Shown here in pieces: positions 42,385 to 50,896 of a stretch of 57,072 nucleotides of DNA. The stretch is from CAIYRG01 sp964494505 (GTDB lineage: Bacteria > Pseudomonadota > Alphaproteobacteria > Micropepsales > Micropepsaceae), in assembly GCA_964494505.1 (NCBI GenBank), contig CAZBRO010000032.1:1-57072 (forward strand), written 5' to 3'. A program made the translations under genes and the position numbers. A model generated the notes under the pieces. The model had not been told where the DNA came from and searched no databases. It worked only from the letters and a program-made list of their open reading frames with translations. How positions within the stretch are numbered: position 1 is the stretch's first letter; the number at the start of each line of letters is the position of its first letter.

Positions 42385-43437
42385 TCATCGCCCGGATTGC
42401 GCGGCCGGCCCGCGGATGGCCGTGTCCCCCGAACGAAAACCGTGGGCTTTCAAATATCGCGCGATTCCCACCGCCGACAGGATCGCGAGCAATATTGTGA
42501 GTTCTCCGAAGACTCTCACTTCGGTGAGCAGGCCGACGCAGCCCATCAGCACCACCCACGGAACCGCGACCCACAGGGTGCGCCGCAAGGGGCCTTTCGG
42601 CAGGTATTTGTATGTCGCAAACAGCGTCACCCACAGGAACCCGCCCGAGCTCAACAGGTTCGGCCAATTCTGCGGGTGCGTAAGGAAGATGAAATTCTCC
42701 TGCAGCCGCAGTCCGAACAACCCCCCGGCATAGGTTTCCAGCTCAAGCGGATTGCCCTCGTACATGCGGAACAGAATCCACTTGGTCAGCGCCAGAACCG
42801 CGCCCATCAGCAATATGTTTCCGGCGATCTGCAGGGGCGCGGATTTCAGACGGTCCAATTCGTAGAGAAGATAGATCGCAATCAGAAACACGCTGGTCTC
42901 GCGGCTCAAACACGCGAGAAGAAACGACACCTGCATGAGAACCAATTTGCGCTTGAGGATTCCGTAGATGCAGGCCGCAAAGAGCGGAAGATTGGGAATA
43001 TCGTAGGGATAGGAATGCTTGAGGTTGCTCGCGAGCGCGACATAGCTGAAATACATCGAGAGCGGCATCAGAAAGGACAACACCGCCGTCAAAAGCGGGT
43101 CCTCGACGAAGATGGCAATCGACCGGCGGACGAACTCCGTAAGCGCGATGACCGACAAAATATTGATGCCCGTCAGAACGATGATTTCGGGCTGATCGAA
43201 GGGCGCGGGCAGTTGCGCTCTATGCACGATATCGACGAACGCTTGAATTTGCATGAAGGCGTGGATCGTCCACGCCATCAAGGCCCGATACATGAACGGC
43301 AGTTTCGCCATGCCGTTCTGGTATTGCGCGACATCGACGTAGAACTTCGGACCGATGGCGTAAGCGACGGCGAAATGGGCGGAGAGGGCAGTCAGGAATC
43401 CATACAGAAGCAGATTCTGCTTCAGGGTAAATTTCAT
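42385..43437 (-). CDS. Polytopic membrane protein, unknown
   Basis: A 350-aa inner-membrane protein with roughly nine hydrophobic segments. Loops include 'YIGPKFYVD'-like and 'ACLSRETSVFLIAIYLLYEL', where 'RE' in a helix start is reminiscent of membrane glycosyltransferases of the GT-C type, but no firm signature is seen. ATG 43437 is used because residues before it are not hydrophobic. It converges on the second binding-protein gene (13 bases apart). Function not assigned. Confidence 0.65.
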   Translation of the reverse strand: MKFTLKQNLLLYGFLTALSAHFAVAYAIGPKFYVDVAQYQNGMAKLPFMYRALMAWTIHAFMQIQAFVDIVHRAQLPAPFDQPEIIVLTGINILSVIALTEFVRRSIAIFVEDPLLTAVLSFLMPLSMYFSYVALASNLKHSYPYDIPNLPLFAACIYGILKRKLVLMQVSFLLACLSRETSVFLIAIYLLYELDRLKSAPLQIAGNILLMGAVLALTKWILFRMYEGNPLELETYAGGLFGLRLQENFIFLTHPQNWPNLLSSGGFLWVTLFATYKYLPKGPLRRTLWVAVPWVVLMGCVGLLTEVRVFGELTILLAILSAVGIARYLKAHGFRSGDTAIRGPAAQSGR

Positions 43438-43615
43438 CAATGTCTCCAACAGCCCGCTTGCCGGGATTCGAACGGCCGCACGAAGAAAAACATCACTTTC
43501 GACTATAGGGCGAGGCGCGGAAGTTCTACAAGAATTTCGCACCGGCCAGACCCGTCGATGCGTTGCGCCGGATTGCGGTCTGCGCGCCATCCTGGTTGTG
43601 CTGCTATTAACTCTG

Positions 43616-43744
43616 TCAACGGATGACGCCGGTGGATTTGAAGAAGTTCGTCGTATCGGCGGCGAACTCGGCGATGAGCGGCCCGTATTGGTCGTGCGCG
43701 AGATAATGCGGCACCAGATTGTCGGCTTCGTATGGTCCCCTGTT
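43616..43744 (-). pseudogene. Possible C-terminal remnant of a solute-binding protein
   Basis: A stretch of about 43 codons ends in 'DNLVPHYLAHDQYGPLIAEF' and 'TTNFFKSTGVI', the look of the C-terminus of an NMT1/THI5- or taurine-type binding protein. There is no start, and the frame upstream enters the VOC gene. I interpret it as a remnant after deletion. The region 43438-43615 between this and the membrane-protein gene holds no other gene I can support. Confidence 0.4.
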
Positions 43745-43754
43745 GCGGGCGACG

Positions 43755-44483
43755 CTACGACGCTGAGGCAATCTCGGCCAGGGTGCCATCGGGGCTCCGA
43801 ACGCGGACGCCATCCTTGCTTTCCGAGACGATCGCGCCCCCCGCCTGGGTCGCTGCGGCCACGAAAGCATCGCGGTCGAAAGCGTCGATTCCCAGGTGAT
43901 GCAGCTTGGAGCCCGCGGGCTCCGCATCCGCGCTTTCCCGTCCCATCAGCACGATCTCGAATTTACCGTCCGTCAGGCGGCGCATGTTTTGGCCGCTCGC
44001 AGCCGCGGGCTTGAACCCGAACACGGTTTCATAGAAGCGCGCGGCGGCTTCGAGGTCGCCGACCGCAATCGCGAGCTTGACGATACGGCAGCGGTCGGAC
44101 TCGGCCAGCTTCTTGTAGCGGCCCGCCTTGACGATTTCCGCGATCGTCCCGTCGGGCGCGCGGAATTTCAGCGCCCCTTCGCCGGGGGCCGAAATGATGG
44201 TCCCGCCATTCTCGCGAATCGCCTGCTCGGTGGCGTTGCGATCCTCCACCTCGATCCCCCAATGATGGATGCAGGGACCGGGGCCTGAGAGGGTCGCTTC
44301 GTGCACCTCCTCATTGTCGTAAACCATCAGCGCCATATCCAGGGCGCCATCCGTCATGTGCCGCGAGACATGCCCTCGGGCATAGCCGGTGCCCGTTTGA
44401 TGCAGGCCGTACACGTCTTCGTAGAAGCGCGTGGCGGTTTCGAGGTCTTCGACCTTCAGCGCAATATGTACGATGCGAGCCAT
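43755..44483 (-). CDS. Double VOC-domain protein
   Basis: A 242-aa protein of two VOC modules: 'MARIVHIALKVEDLETATRF' to 'GTIAEIVKAG', and 'IVKLAIAVGDLEAAARFYET' to 'SPDGTLAEIASAS'. The first module keeps His ('HIALK', 'IHHWGIE') and Glu ligands. In the second, the first ligand His is replaced by Leu/Ala in 'VKLAIAV', so only one metal site may be whole. The fused form is like extradiol dioxygenases. The function is unknown. It starts at ATG 44483. Confidence 0.85.
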   Translation of the reverse strand: MARIVHIALKVEDLETATRFYEDVYGLHQTGTGYARGHVSRHMTDGALDMALMVYDNEEVHEATLSGPGPCIHHWGIEVEDRNATEQAIRENGGTIISAPGEGALKFRAPDGTIAEIVKAGRYKKLAESDRCRIVKLAIAVGDLEAAARFYETVFGFKPAAASGQNMRRLTDGKFEIVLMGRESADAEPAGSKLHHLGIDAFDRDAFVAAATQAGGAIVSESKDGVRVRSPDGTLAEIASAS

Positions 44484-44527
44484 GGCATCTCCGGGGGTTA
44501 TGGGCGCGCGGCATTAGGCTTGGGGGC

Positions 44528-44776
44528 GTGATCCAAATCAATATGGCCACTGCGCCCTTGTGCGACAAAAGTGCAGCGATTCCTGCGATGAGTGCCCCAT
44601 TGACACCGCCTGGAGACGAAGTTTCTACATGCGACCGCGCGGCTTCGGAGCTTGAGCGGCTGGCAGCCGCTCTGAAAGCCTGCCCCAATATACCGCGTTA
44701 CTTCGCCAAAACGCTGGAGATGTTCGCCCTCCAGATGCGCGAGGAATGCTCCCTGCTGCGCAGACAGATCCACTGA
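44528..44776 (+). CDS. Hypothetical 82-aa helical protein
   Basis: A small ORF from GTG 44528 (ATG 44543 is possible). The second half is a plausible helical protein: 'CDRAASELERLAAALKACPN' and 'FAKTLEMFALQMREECSLL'. There is little similarity evidence and no clear ribosome binding site. It is read divergently from the VOC gene. Confidence 0.35.
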   Translation: MIQINMATAPLCDKSAAIPAMSAPLTPPGDEVSTCDRAASELERLAAALKACPNIPRYFAKTLEMFALQMREECSLLRRQIH

Positions 44777-44949
44777 CAGCCCCGAGAATAGCCCCCCTCG
44801 TGCCTTTCCGTGCCCCATGTGCCGTTCGTACGGAAGGTGAACGCAGCCCGAAAAGCGAGCGTTACGCCGGTATCTTGCGTCTCGCGGTAACTGCGCGGAT
44901 GAGCTATGCTTATAATTCCTACTGGTCTGGGGTTTTGAGGGGAATTGTC

Positions 44950-45450
44950 ATGGCTGAAAAAGAAGAATCGGAAATGGAAGAAGTCCTTGGCGGTGAGAGC
45001 GTGATTATTCACGACCTCGGCAAGGGCCTGTTGGCTGGCTTGGCTGGGACCGCGGGAATGGCCGTTTTGTTCCTGCTGCAAAAAATGATCGGCATCGTGC
45101 CGCAGTTCGATTTCATCGACATGCTGACCAAATTTTCGGGTTCGAGCTGGTCCGGCGCGGGCTGGATCATTCTCTTCGTGACCGGAACCGTATTGGGGGC
45201 ATGCTTTGCTCTTCTCGACGCGCGCGTAGAAATCCATCCCGGAACGGACGAACCGATCCGCGGCTTGTTCTTTGGCGCACTGATTTGGCTGACACTGATG
45301 ATTGTGTTCATGCCGTTCTACGCCGGCGGCTTCTTTGCGCTTGGGCTGGGCATCGGCGCGCCCATCGTGATGCTGGTCGCCAACCTCCTGCACGGCTGGC
45401 TGGTCGGTTATGTGTATTGCGCCATGAATCCGGAGAACACCATTTCCTGA
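44950..45450 (+). CDS. Four-helix membrane protein (DUF6789-like)
   Basis: A 166-aa inner-membrane protein. An acidic N-terminus ('AEKEESEMEEVLGGE') precedes four hydrophobic segments: 'GLAGTAGMAVLFLLQKMIG', 'GWIILFVTGTVLGACFALL', 'GALIWLTLMIVFMPFYAGG' and 'GAPIVMLVANLLHGWLVGY'. The Gly-rich helix pattern resembles DUF6789. No function is known. A TATAAT lies at 44911 without a good -35. The gene converges on the two minus-strand membrane proteins. Confidence 0.7.
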   Translation: MAEKEESEMEEVLGGESVIIHDLGKGLLAGLAGTAGMAVLFLLQKMIGIVPQFDFIDMLTKFSGSSWSGAGWIILFVTGTVLGACFALLDARVEIHPGTDEPIRGLFFGALIWLTLMIVFMPFYAGGFFALGLGIGAPIVMLVANLLHGWLVGYVYCAMNPENTIS

Positions 45451-45483
45451 ACCTCGAAGAAGGCTAGGCTGGCGAGCTGCCGC

Positions 45484-45798
45484 TTATAGGAACCAGCGCA
45501 TTTCGTATATCAGTGCGGCAAGGAGCGCCGCGACCGGGATGAGCCACGGCAGTTCCGGGGAGAGCCGGGCGATGAGGCGGCGCGGCGCAGCACATGCGAT
45601 GGCGCCGCCCGCCAGGCCTGCGGTTGCGAGCCAGCCATACCAGAGGATGGGCGGGCCGGCCGACGCCGGAAGCGGCGAAAAATGGATGCGCCCTTCGCTC
45701 ACATAATATTGGAACAAGGACCAATCGAAATAATAGGCGAGCGTGTAGGCAATGGGCGCCGCCAGCGAAAACAGGATCAGGCGGCCGTGGACCTTCAT
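45484..45798 (-). CDS. Small membrane protein (3 helices)
   Basis: A 104-aa inner-membrane protein from ATG 45798, overlapping the stop of the preceding gene by 4 bases (ATGA). Hydrophobic segments are 'GRLILFSLAAPIAYTLAYYF', 'GPPILWYGWLATAGLAGGAI' and 'LPWLIPVAALLAALIY'. No family recognised. It is translationally coupled with the 155-aa membrane protein and probably forms a complex with it. Confidence 0.65.
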   Translation of the reverse strand: MKVHGRLILFSLAAPIAYTLAYYFDWSLFQYYVSEGRIHFSPLPASAGPPILWYGWLATAGLAGGAIACAAPRRLIARLSPELPWLIPVAALLAALIYEMRWFL

Positions 45799-46262
45799 AG
45801 GAACAGCCCCTTGATGGCGACAAGCAACTGCCCGACGACGAAATTCCACCACACGATCAGCGCCACGATCCAGGTGAGCCACACGCGCGCGGATTCGTAT
45901 TCCGGCGACAGCGGCTGTTTCCAGAAAGCCCAATAGGCGGGCAACACCATCATCCCTATGGCGGAGAAATGCTCCTTGAGCTCGAATGCGCCATTGGCGC
46001 TGCGCAGATCCTGCGTTTGCAGGATGGGGCGGACGAGGAACCGATAGCGCGGATAGAGAATGGCGCCGACGATCATCACCGCACTGAACAGCACCACCAC
46101 CGCGTTGCGATAGGCGGCCGCATCGGTGGCGCGAAAGCGCGCGAAGAACGAACGTGTCCGCAACTCGCCGCGCCGGGCGGTCGCTGCAAATGCCTGATGG
46201 GTGACGGCGCCCAGAAGCGCAACCGCAAGAAGGCCGTGCAGAATGAGAAGAGCGGTCATCAT
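45795..46262 (-). CDS. Polytopic membrane protein (4 helices)
   Basis: A 155-aa inner-membrane protein beginning 'MMTALLILHGLLAVALLGAV' with further segments around 'NAVVVLFSAVMIVGAILYP' and 'VWLTWIVALIVWWNFVVGQL'. His near the first helix ('LHGLLAVALLGAVTHQAF') and 'ELKEHFSAIGMM' suggest a possible haem- or quinone-type protein, but this is not secure. It is followed by a coupled 104-aa membrane protein. Repeats 46272-46437 lie directly upstream. Confidence 0.65.
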   Translation of the reverse strand: MMTALLILHGLLAVALLGAVTHQAFAATARRGELRTRSFFARFRATDAAAYRNAVVVLFSAVMIVGAILYPRYRFLVRPILQTQDLRSANGAFELKEHFSAIGMMVLPAYWAFWKQPLSPEYESARVWLTWIVALIVWWNFVVGQLLVAIKGLFL

Positions 46263-46271
46263 CCTCTCATC

Positions 46272-46346
46272 CTAGTGTCCCGATTCCGAAATTCGCCACA
46301 TCTCGCTATCAGCCTCACGCGAATTTCGGAATCGAGAGGACACTAG
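46272..46346. repeat. Palindromic hairpin repeat A
   Basis: CTAGTGTCC-CGATTCCGAAATTCGC (46272-46295) is the inverse of GCGAATTTCGGAATCG-AGA-GGACACTAG (46319-46346), with a 3-base insertion. It forms a long hairpin ending in CTAG at both sides, as in MITE or REP-type elements. Confidence 0.75.
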
Positions 46347-46359
46347 CAATTTATTGATT

Positions 46360-46437
46360 CTCGTGTCGTTTTGGCCTTCGAAGTTCACTCGGAGCCCGAT
46401 ATCGACAATGGAGCGAACTTCGAAACCACGACACTAG
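46360..46437. repeat. Palindromic hairpin repeat B
   Basis: CTCGTGTCGT...TTCGAAGTTCaCTC (46360-46390) is an imperfect inverse of GAGCGAACTTCGAAaCCACGACACTAG (46411-46437). It shares the GACACTAG end with repeat A but has a different stem, so the two look like members of one repeat family with different inner arms. Confidence 0.7.
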
Positions 46438-46457
46438 CCTTGCGGGGAATCGCCGGT

Positions 46458-46802
46458 CTACCGGTCGACCCAGTCCAAACTGGTCCAGAAATTGTGATTG
46501 CCGCTATAGGAGATCACGCCGATGACGATGGAGGCAGCGCACATGACCGCGAGCAAGGCCGGGCGGGCTATTCGCGCGCGCCACCGGGATTGAGCCGGCG
46601 CCGGCCGGGGACCCAGATGCGACTGCGCCACCTGCAGGGCCTCCCATGCCTGTTCCAACTCCGCCATCGCGGATTCGTTCGCGGGCGCACGGCGCCAGGA
46701 TTCATAGCGCGCGCGCTCTTCCAGGGTCATCACGCCGCGCCGGATGACGGCGAACCAGCGGGCCGCTTCGACGTCTTTGCCGGGTTCTTCAAATCTACTC
46801 AT
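46458..46802 (-). CDS. Truncated-type FecR-like anti-sigma protein (DUF4880 plus one helix)
   Basis: A 114-aa protein. The N-terminal DUF4880 region ('AARWFAVIRRGVMTLEERARYESWR') binds the sigma factor in FecR proteins. One transmembrane helix ('RPALLAVMCAASIVIGVISY') follows. The periplasmic FecR domain (normally about 200 aa) that contacts the receptor is absent; only about 17 residues remain. It overlaps the sigma gene (ATGA). It could act as a minimal anti-sigma or be a natural truncation. Confidence 0.8.
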   Translation of the reverse strand: MSRFEEPGKDVEAARWFAVIRRGVMTLEERARYESWRRAPANESAMAELEQAWEALQVAQSHLGPRPAPAQSRWRARIARPALLAVMCAASIVIGVISYSGNHNFWTSLDWVDR

Positions 46803-47326
46803 GACTGGTTTTCCCCGGCTTCGCGAAGGCCCCGTCCGATCCGCAGCATGGCTTCCGCGATATGCTTTTCAACCGTGCCGGTGCCGATGCCCATGCGGCG
46901 CGCAATCGCCGTGTAGCTCAAACCGTGGAAGCGGTGCAGCGTGAACGCCTCCCGGCAACGCGGCGGCAGCAGCTCGATCGCGGCGAGCACACGTTGAAGC
47001 TCCTGTTTGCCGGCAAGGATGCGTTCGGGATCGGCGGTGTCCCGTGCGTTCATCTCGGCCGCGGTGAAGGAATGCAACAACGCCGCCTCGCGCCGTTCGC
47101 TCCGCTTGCGGTCGATGAACACGTTGCGCGCAATACGCATGAGATAGCGCACCGGATCGTGCACCGCCTCGGGTTCGGCCCGGCCGAGCGCGCGCGCGCA
47201 TGCGTCCTGGGTGACATCGTCGGCCGAGGCAGGGCGATTGGCACGCTGGCGCTGACGCAAGACCAGATCGCGGCAGGCATCCAGCAGAGTAGGCCCGTCT
47301 TCCGGTGCGATCCCTCGATTGCTCAT
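46799..47326 (-). CDS. FecI-type ECF sigma factor
   Basis: A 175-aa extracytoplasmic-function sigma factor. Region 2 includes 'DDVTQDACARALGR' and 'PVRYLMRIARNVFIDRKRSE'; region 4 has 'LPPRCREAFTLHRFHGLSYT' and 'IARRMGIGTGTVEKHIAEAM', an HTH. It is the usual partner of FecR-like proteins and TonB receptors in iron uptake. The FecR-like gene overlaps by 4 bases. It is divergent from the receptor gene, whose promoter is the natural target. Confidence 0.9.
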   Translation of the reverse strand: MSNRGIAPEDGPTLLDACRDLVLRQRQRANRPASADDVTQDACARALGRAEPEAVHDPVRYLMRIARNVFIDRKRSERREAALLHSFTAAEMNARDTADPERILAGKQELQRVLAAIELLPPRCREAFTLHRFHGLSYTAIARRMGIGTGTVEKHIAEAMLRIGRGLREAGENQS

Positions 47327-47464
47327 GGCGGTCCTTCGATTGCCGGAACTATCCCATCAATCGCTAGGCTTCTGGCAAGGAGAATATTAGCGCATCCCAT
47401 ATGGGGGTGGGGAGGCGTCAGAACGTCTTACGGGCGACAGGCGCGATTTTCTTCGAGGGGACAG

Positions 47465-49687
47465 ATGCCAGAGAACCGGGGCCGGCGCGGACGCACGGCC
47501 CACTATCGGGTGATGAAAGCACTGGCGGGCCGGCTCCTGGCGGGCACCGCCTTGGGTCTGGAGTTCGCTCTTCCGGCGGCAGCGCAAACCCTTGCCGCGA
47601 GCAGCCCCGCCCAGCCAGAGCAAGTGCTGATCACCGGCCAGCGGCCGGAGGACTACAAGATCGACATGCCCTCCCTCTCCAAGCTCACCGAACCCCTGGT
47701 CGAGACGCCGCAATCCATCGACACAATCTCGCAGCAGGAGCTGCGGGATCGTGCCGCCACCAATCTAAACGACGCGCTCCGCAACGCACCGAGCATCAGC
47801 CTCGGCGCCGGCGAGTTCATGTTCCAGGGCAACAATCCCAGCATCCGCGGCTTCGTCGCGCGCACCGACATGTTCCTCGACGGCATGCGCGACTTTGGTG
47901 ATTATTATCGCGACCCGTTCAACCTGGAGCAGGTCGAGGTGTTGGAAGGCCCCTCCTCGATCCTCTTCGGACGCGGCTCCACCGGCGGCGTTATCAACCA
48001 AGTGAGCAAAATGCCGCAGCTTCAGCCGGTGGCCGAAGGGACGGCGTCATTCGGCACGGACCTGACGCGGCGCGGCACCGTGGATATCAGCCGTCCGATT
48101 CCGGAACTCGGGGAGGGTGCCGCCTTTCGCATCACCGCCATGGGAGATCAGGCCGATGTCGCCGAACATGACGGCGCCAAGATCAAGCGTTTCGGCTTCG
48201 CACCCAGTCTGGCGCTCGGCCTGGGCACGCCGACGCGGTTCTCGCTCAGCTATTTCCATCAAAGCGCCAACGATGTTCCCGATTACGGGTTTCCCTGGTA
48301 TTTCGGCGCGCCCGCGCCGGTGCCGCGAGGCAATTACTACGGCTTCACCACCGATTACCTGAATACCGATGCCGATGTCGGCACGGCAAAATTCGAGCAT
48401 GATTTTTCGCCCGGCCTCACCTTTCGCGATCAACTTCGGGTAGCCGACTACACTCGTCAGGAGCGCATCACACAGGCCGCGTTGCCGGCATCAGCCACGC
48501 TTTCCACGCCGCTCGATTCGATCATGGTGACCCGGAAAGTCTATGCGGGCCACAGCCAAGAGCAGATGCTGCAAAACCAGACCGATATCATCGCCCGCTT
48601 CGCTACCGGGTTCGTGCAACACGATGTCGTAGCGGGCGGAGAAGCCGCCCATGAAAGATCATCGCCCGAATTCGACAACGGCGCCAATGTTCCGACGACG
48701 AGCCTGCTTCATCCGGACGAACCCTCCCTTTTCAACGCCACCATATTTGAACGGTTTCACGCCGACACAAGGGCGAACAGTTATGGCTTTTACGCCGCCG
48801 ACACACTCAAATTCGGGCCGCAATGGGATGTGATGCTAGGGGCGCGCTGGGACAGCTTTACAGCCCATTATCGCAGCCAGACATACTCGGTGCCGCCTGC
48901 GGCGACCGGCAATATCGTCTCGGTCAACAACCTGGACCGCACCGATGAAGCGCCGAGTTACCGCGCGGCGGTGGTCTACAAGCCGGCCGAAAACGGCAGC
49001 GTCTATGTGACCTACGGCACGTCGTTCAATCCATCCGCAGAAAACCTTAGTCTCTTGACCAGTGGCGAAACCTTCGCCGTCAGCAATGAATTCCTGGCTC
49101 CCGAAAAAAACAAAAGTATCGAAGCCGGGACCAAATGGAATGTGCTGAACAACAAGGCTTCCCTGTCGGCGGCAATCTTCCAGATCACCAAAGACAATGC
49201 GCGCGTGCCCGATCCCAACAATCCCGGATTCAACGTGCTCGACGGCGAACAACGGGTCAAAGGATTCGAAGTTCTGGCGGAGGGTTACATCACCCCGGAA
49301 TGGCAGATCAGCGGGGGGTACGATTATCTCGATGGCAAACTCGTTACCTCGTCGGCGACCGGAGCGCCGCCCGGAAGTCCGCTGGTCAACGTGCCCAGGA
49401 ACTCCTTCACCTTCTGGACGACCTATGCCTTTCCCATGGGCCTGGTGATTGGGGGTGGCGGCAAATATCTCGGAGAGCGGTTTGCGCAGACCACAAATCC
49501 GGTCTTGGCAGCTCGCGGTTATTGGAGTTTTGATGCCATGGCGAAATACCTTGTGACATCCAATATCAGCGTCCAGCTCAACGTCTATAACATCGCCAAT
49601 ACGCTATATTTCGACCAGTTGCATCCTCACTTCGTCATCCCTGGGGCCGGACGGTCGGCCCTGCTGACGTTGGAGTTCAAATATTAG
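47465..49687 (+). CDS. TonB-dependent siderophore receptor (Fiu-like)
   Basis: A 740-aa outer-membrane receptor. GAGGGG stands before ATG 47465; ATG 47513 would start at the signal peptide proper. The TonB box region lies near 'EQVLITGQRPEDY'. The plug domain is 'VETPQSIDTISQQELRDRAA', 'GNNPSIRGFVARTDMFLDGM' and 'VEVLEGPSSILFGRGSTGGV'. A 22-strand barrel ends 'LLTLEFKY' with a terminal aromatic. It should import a ferric siderophore. No N-terminal signalling domain is evident, although a FecI-type sigma gene lies alongside. The PiuC gene follows 6 bases later. Confidence 0.92.
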   Translation: MPENRGRRGRTAHYRVMKALAGRLLAGTALGLEFALPAAAQTLAASSPAQPEQVLITGQRPEDYKIDMPSLSKLTEPLVETPQSIDTISQQELRDRAATNLNDALRNAPSISLGAGEFMFQGNNPSIRGFVARTDMFLDGMRDFGDYYRDPFNLEQVEVLEGPSSILFGRGSTGGVINQVSKMPQLQPVAEGTASFGTDLTRRGTVDISRPIPELGEGAAFRITAMGDQADVAEHDGAKIKRFGFAPSLALGLGTPTRFSLSYFHQSANDVPDYGFPWYFGAPAPVPRGNYYGFTTDYLNTDADVGTAKFEHDFSPGLTFRDQLRVADYTRQERITQAALPASATLSTPLDSIMVTRKVYAGHSQEQMLQNQTDIIARFATGFVQHDVVAGGEAAHERSSPEFDNGANVPTTSLLHPDEPSLFNATIFERFHADTRANSYGFYAADTLKFGPQWDVMLGARWDSFTAHYRSQTYSVPPAATGNIVSVNNLDRTDEAPSYRAAVVYKPAENGSVYVTYGTSFNPSAENLSLLTSGETFAVSNEFLAPEKNKSIEAGTKWNVLNNKASLSAAIFQITKDNARVPDPNNPGFNVLDGEQRVKGFEVLAEGYITPEWQISGGYDYLDGKLVTSSATGAPPGSPLVNVPRNSFTFWTTYAFPMGLVIGGGGKYLGERFAQTTNPVLAARGYWSFDAMAKYLVTSNISVQLNVYNIANTLYFDQLHPHFVIPGAGRSALLTLEFKY

Positions 49688-49693
49688 GCCCTC

Positions 49694-50374
49694 ATGCTGC
49701 TCCAGATCCCAAATGTCCTGAGTGCCGCGCAGGTCGCGGAATGCCGCGAAGCGCTCGAAGCCGCCGAGTGGGGCGACGGCAAGGCCACCGCCGGCTATCT
49801 CTCGCAGCGGGTCAAGGACAACGTCCAATTGCCCGAGGGTCATCCGCTCGCGCGCCGGCTTGGCGGCTTGATCCTCGACGCGCTCGACAGGAACCAATTG
49901 TTCATCTCGGCCGCGCTGCCCTTGAAAGTGGTGCCGCCTCTCTTCAATCGCTACGCCGGCGGTCAATCCTATGGCGGCCACATCGACGGAGCGGTGCGTC
50001 CGGTTTTCGGCACACCGCATCGGGTACGCACCGATCTCTCGGCGACTTTGTTCCTCTCGATGCCCGAGGATTATGACGGCGGCGAGCTCGTTATCGAAAG
50101 CGGGTTTGGCTCCCAGCGGATCAAATTGGCCGCGGGCGACATGGTGCTTTATCCCGGCACGAGCGTGCACCGTGTCGAGCCCGTCACGCGAGGCGTGAGG
50201 CTGGCCGCGTTCTTCTGGATTCAAAGCATGGTCCGAGACGAGGCCAAACGCGACATCCTGTTCCAACTCGACACGGCGCTGCAGCAGATCGGCCGCGATG
50301 TTGGCGATCACCCCTCACTCGTTCAGATTGCGGGTGCCTATCACAATATGCTGCGCCTCTGGTCCGATACGTAG
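49694..50374 (+). CDS. piuC: PiuC/YbiX-family Fe(II)/2-oxoglutarate hydroxylase
   Basis: A 226-aa PKHD-type hydroxylase. The iron ligands His96 and Asp98 are in 'SYGGHIDGAV'; His159 is in 'GTSVHRVEPV', and Arg167 binds 2-oxoglutarate. 'LLQIPNVLSAAQVAECREAL' opens the fold. PiuC genes accompany TonB receptors (PiuA/Fiu) in many bacteria. It is placed 6 bases after the receptor, in one operon, and its expression should follow iron limitation. Confidence 0.92.
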   Translation: MLLQIPNVLSAAQVAECREALEAAEWGDGKATAGYLSQRVKDNVQLPEGHPLARRLGGLILDALDRNQLFISAALPLKVVPPLFNRYAGGQSYGGHIDGAVRPVFGTPHRVRTDLSATLFLSMPEDYDGGELVIESGFGSQRIKLAAGDMVLYPGTSVHRVEPVTRGVRLAAFFWIQSMVRDEAKRDILFQLDTALQQIGRDVGDHPSLVQIAGAYHNMLRLWSDT

Positions 50375-50557
50375 ACGTTGGCGTCCTGCACTCCGGCTTG
50401 CCCATCGGCCCGCCCGCCGCGATAATCATCGCGAGGCATCTTGCAAACATCCCCTTCCGCGTGGTCCTCATCGCCGGTAGCGATGCGTGGGCTGGCGGTT
50501 AAGGGGATTGAAGCCCGATGCAGCCATGTCTTGGGCATAACGGAAAGAATATCGATC

Positions 50558-50737
50558 ATGACGAAGGAAGAAGACGTGCTGGCCGTGCTGGATAAACCCC
50601 GCGCCATCTATTCGCTGCAGCAGCGGCTCGATCCCAGCAACAAAAGCACCGACGCCCTGCAAGCGCTGCTGATGCGCATGCGGACCGAGGGAAAGGTGAA
50701 GTTCGACATCAAGACCGGCCGGTGGAGTAAAGCCTAA
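50558..50737 (+). CDS. 59-aa winged-helix-like mini-protein
   Basis: A small protein from ATG 50558 with GGAAAG upstream. The sequence 'MTKEEDVLAVLDKPRAIYSL' and 'TDALQALLMRMRTEGKVKFD' followed by 'IKTGRWSKA' has the helix-helix-wing layout of a small winged-helix domain. No family named. It may bind DNA or be a domain of a regulator. Confidence 0.55.
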   Translation: MTKEEDVLAVLDKPRAIYSLQQRLDPSNKSTDALQALLMRMRTEGKVKFDIKTGRWSKA

Positions 50738-50896
50738 CCGCGCGCGAGCGCCCCGAGGCTGCCTTCCGGCGCATCTTCCGGCGCTCGGCCCTTCAGCGCC
50801 GGGAGGACCGGTGCTACAAGGTTACATCTGGATCATGCCTGAAATCTGCCAGCGGCTTCTCAACCGATCCTGGCAACGATCGAGGAGGGCGCCGAC

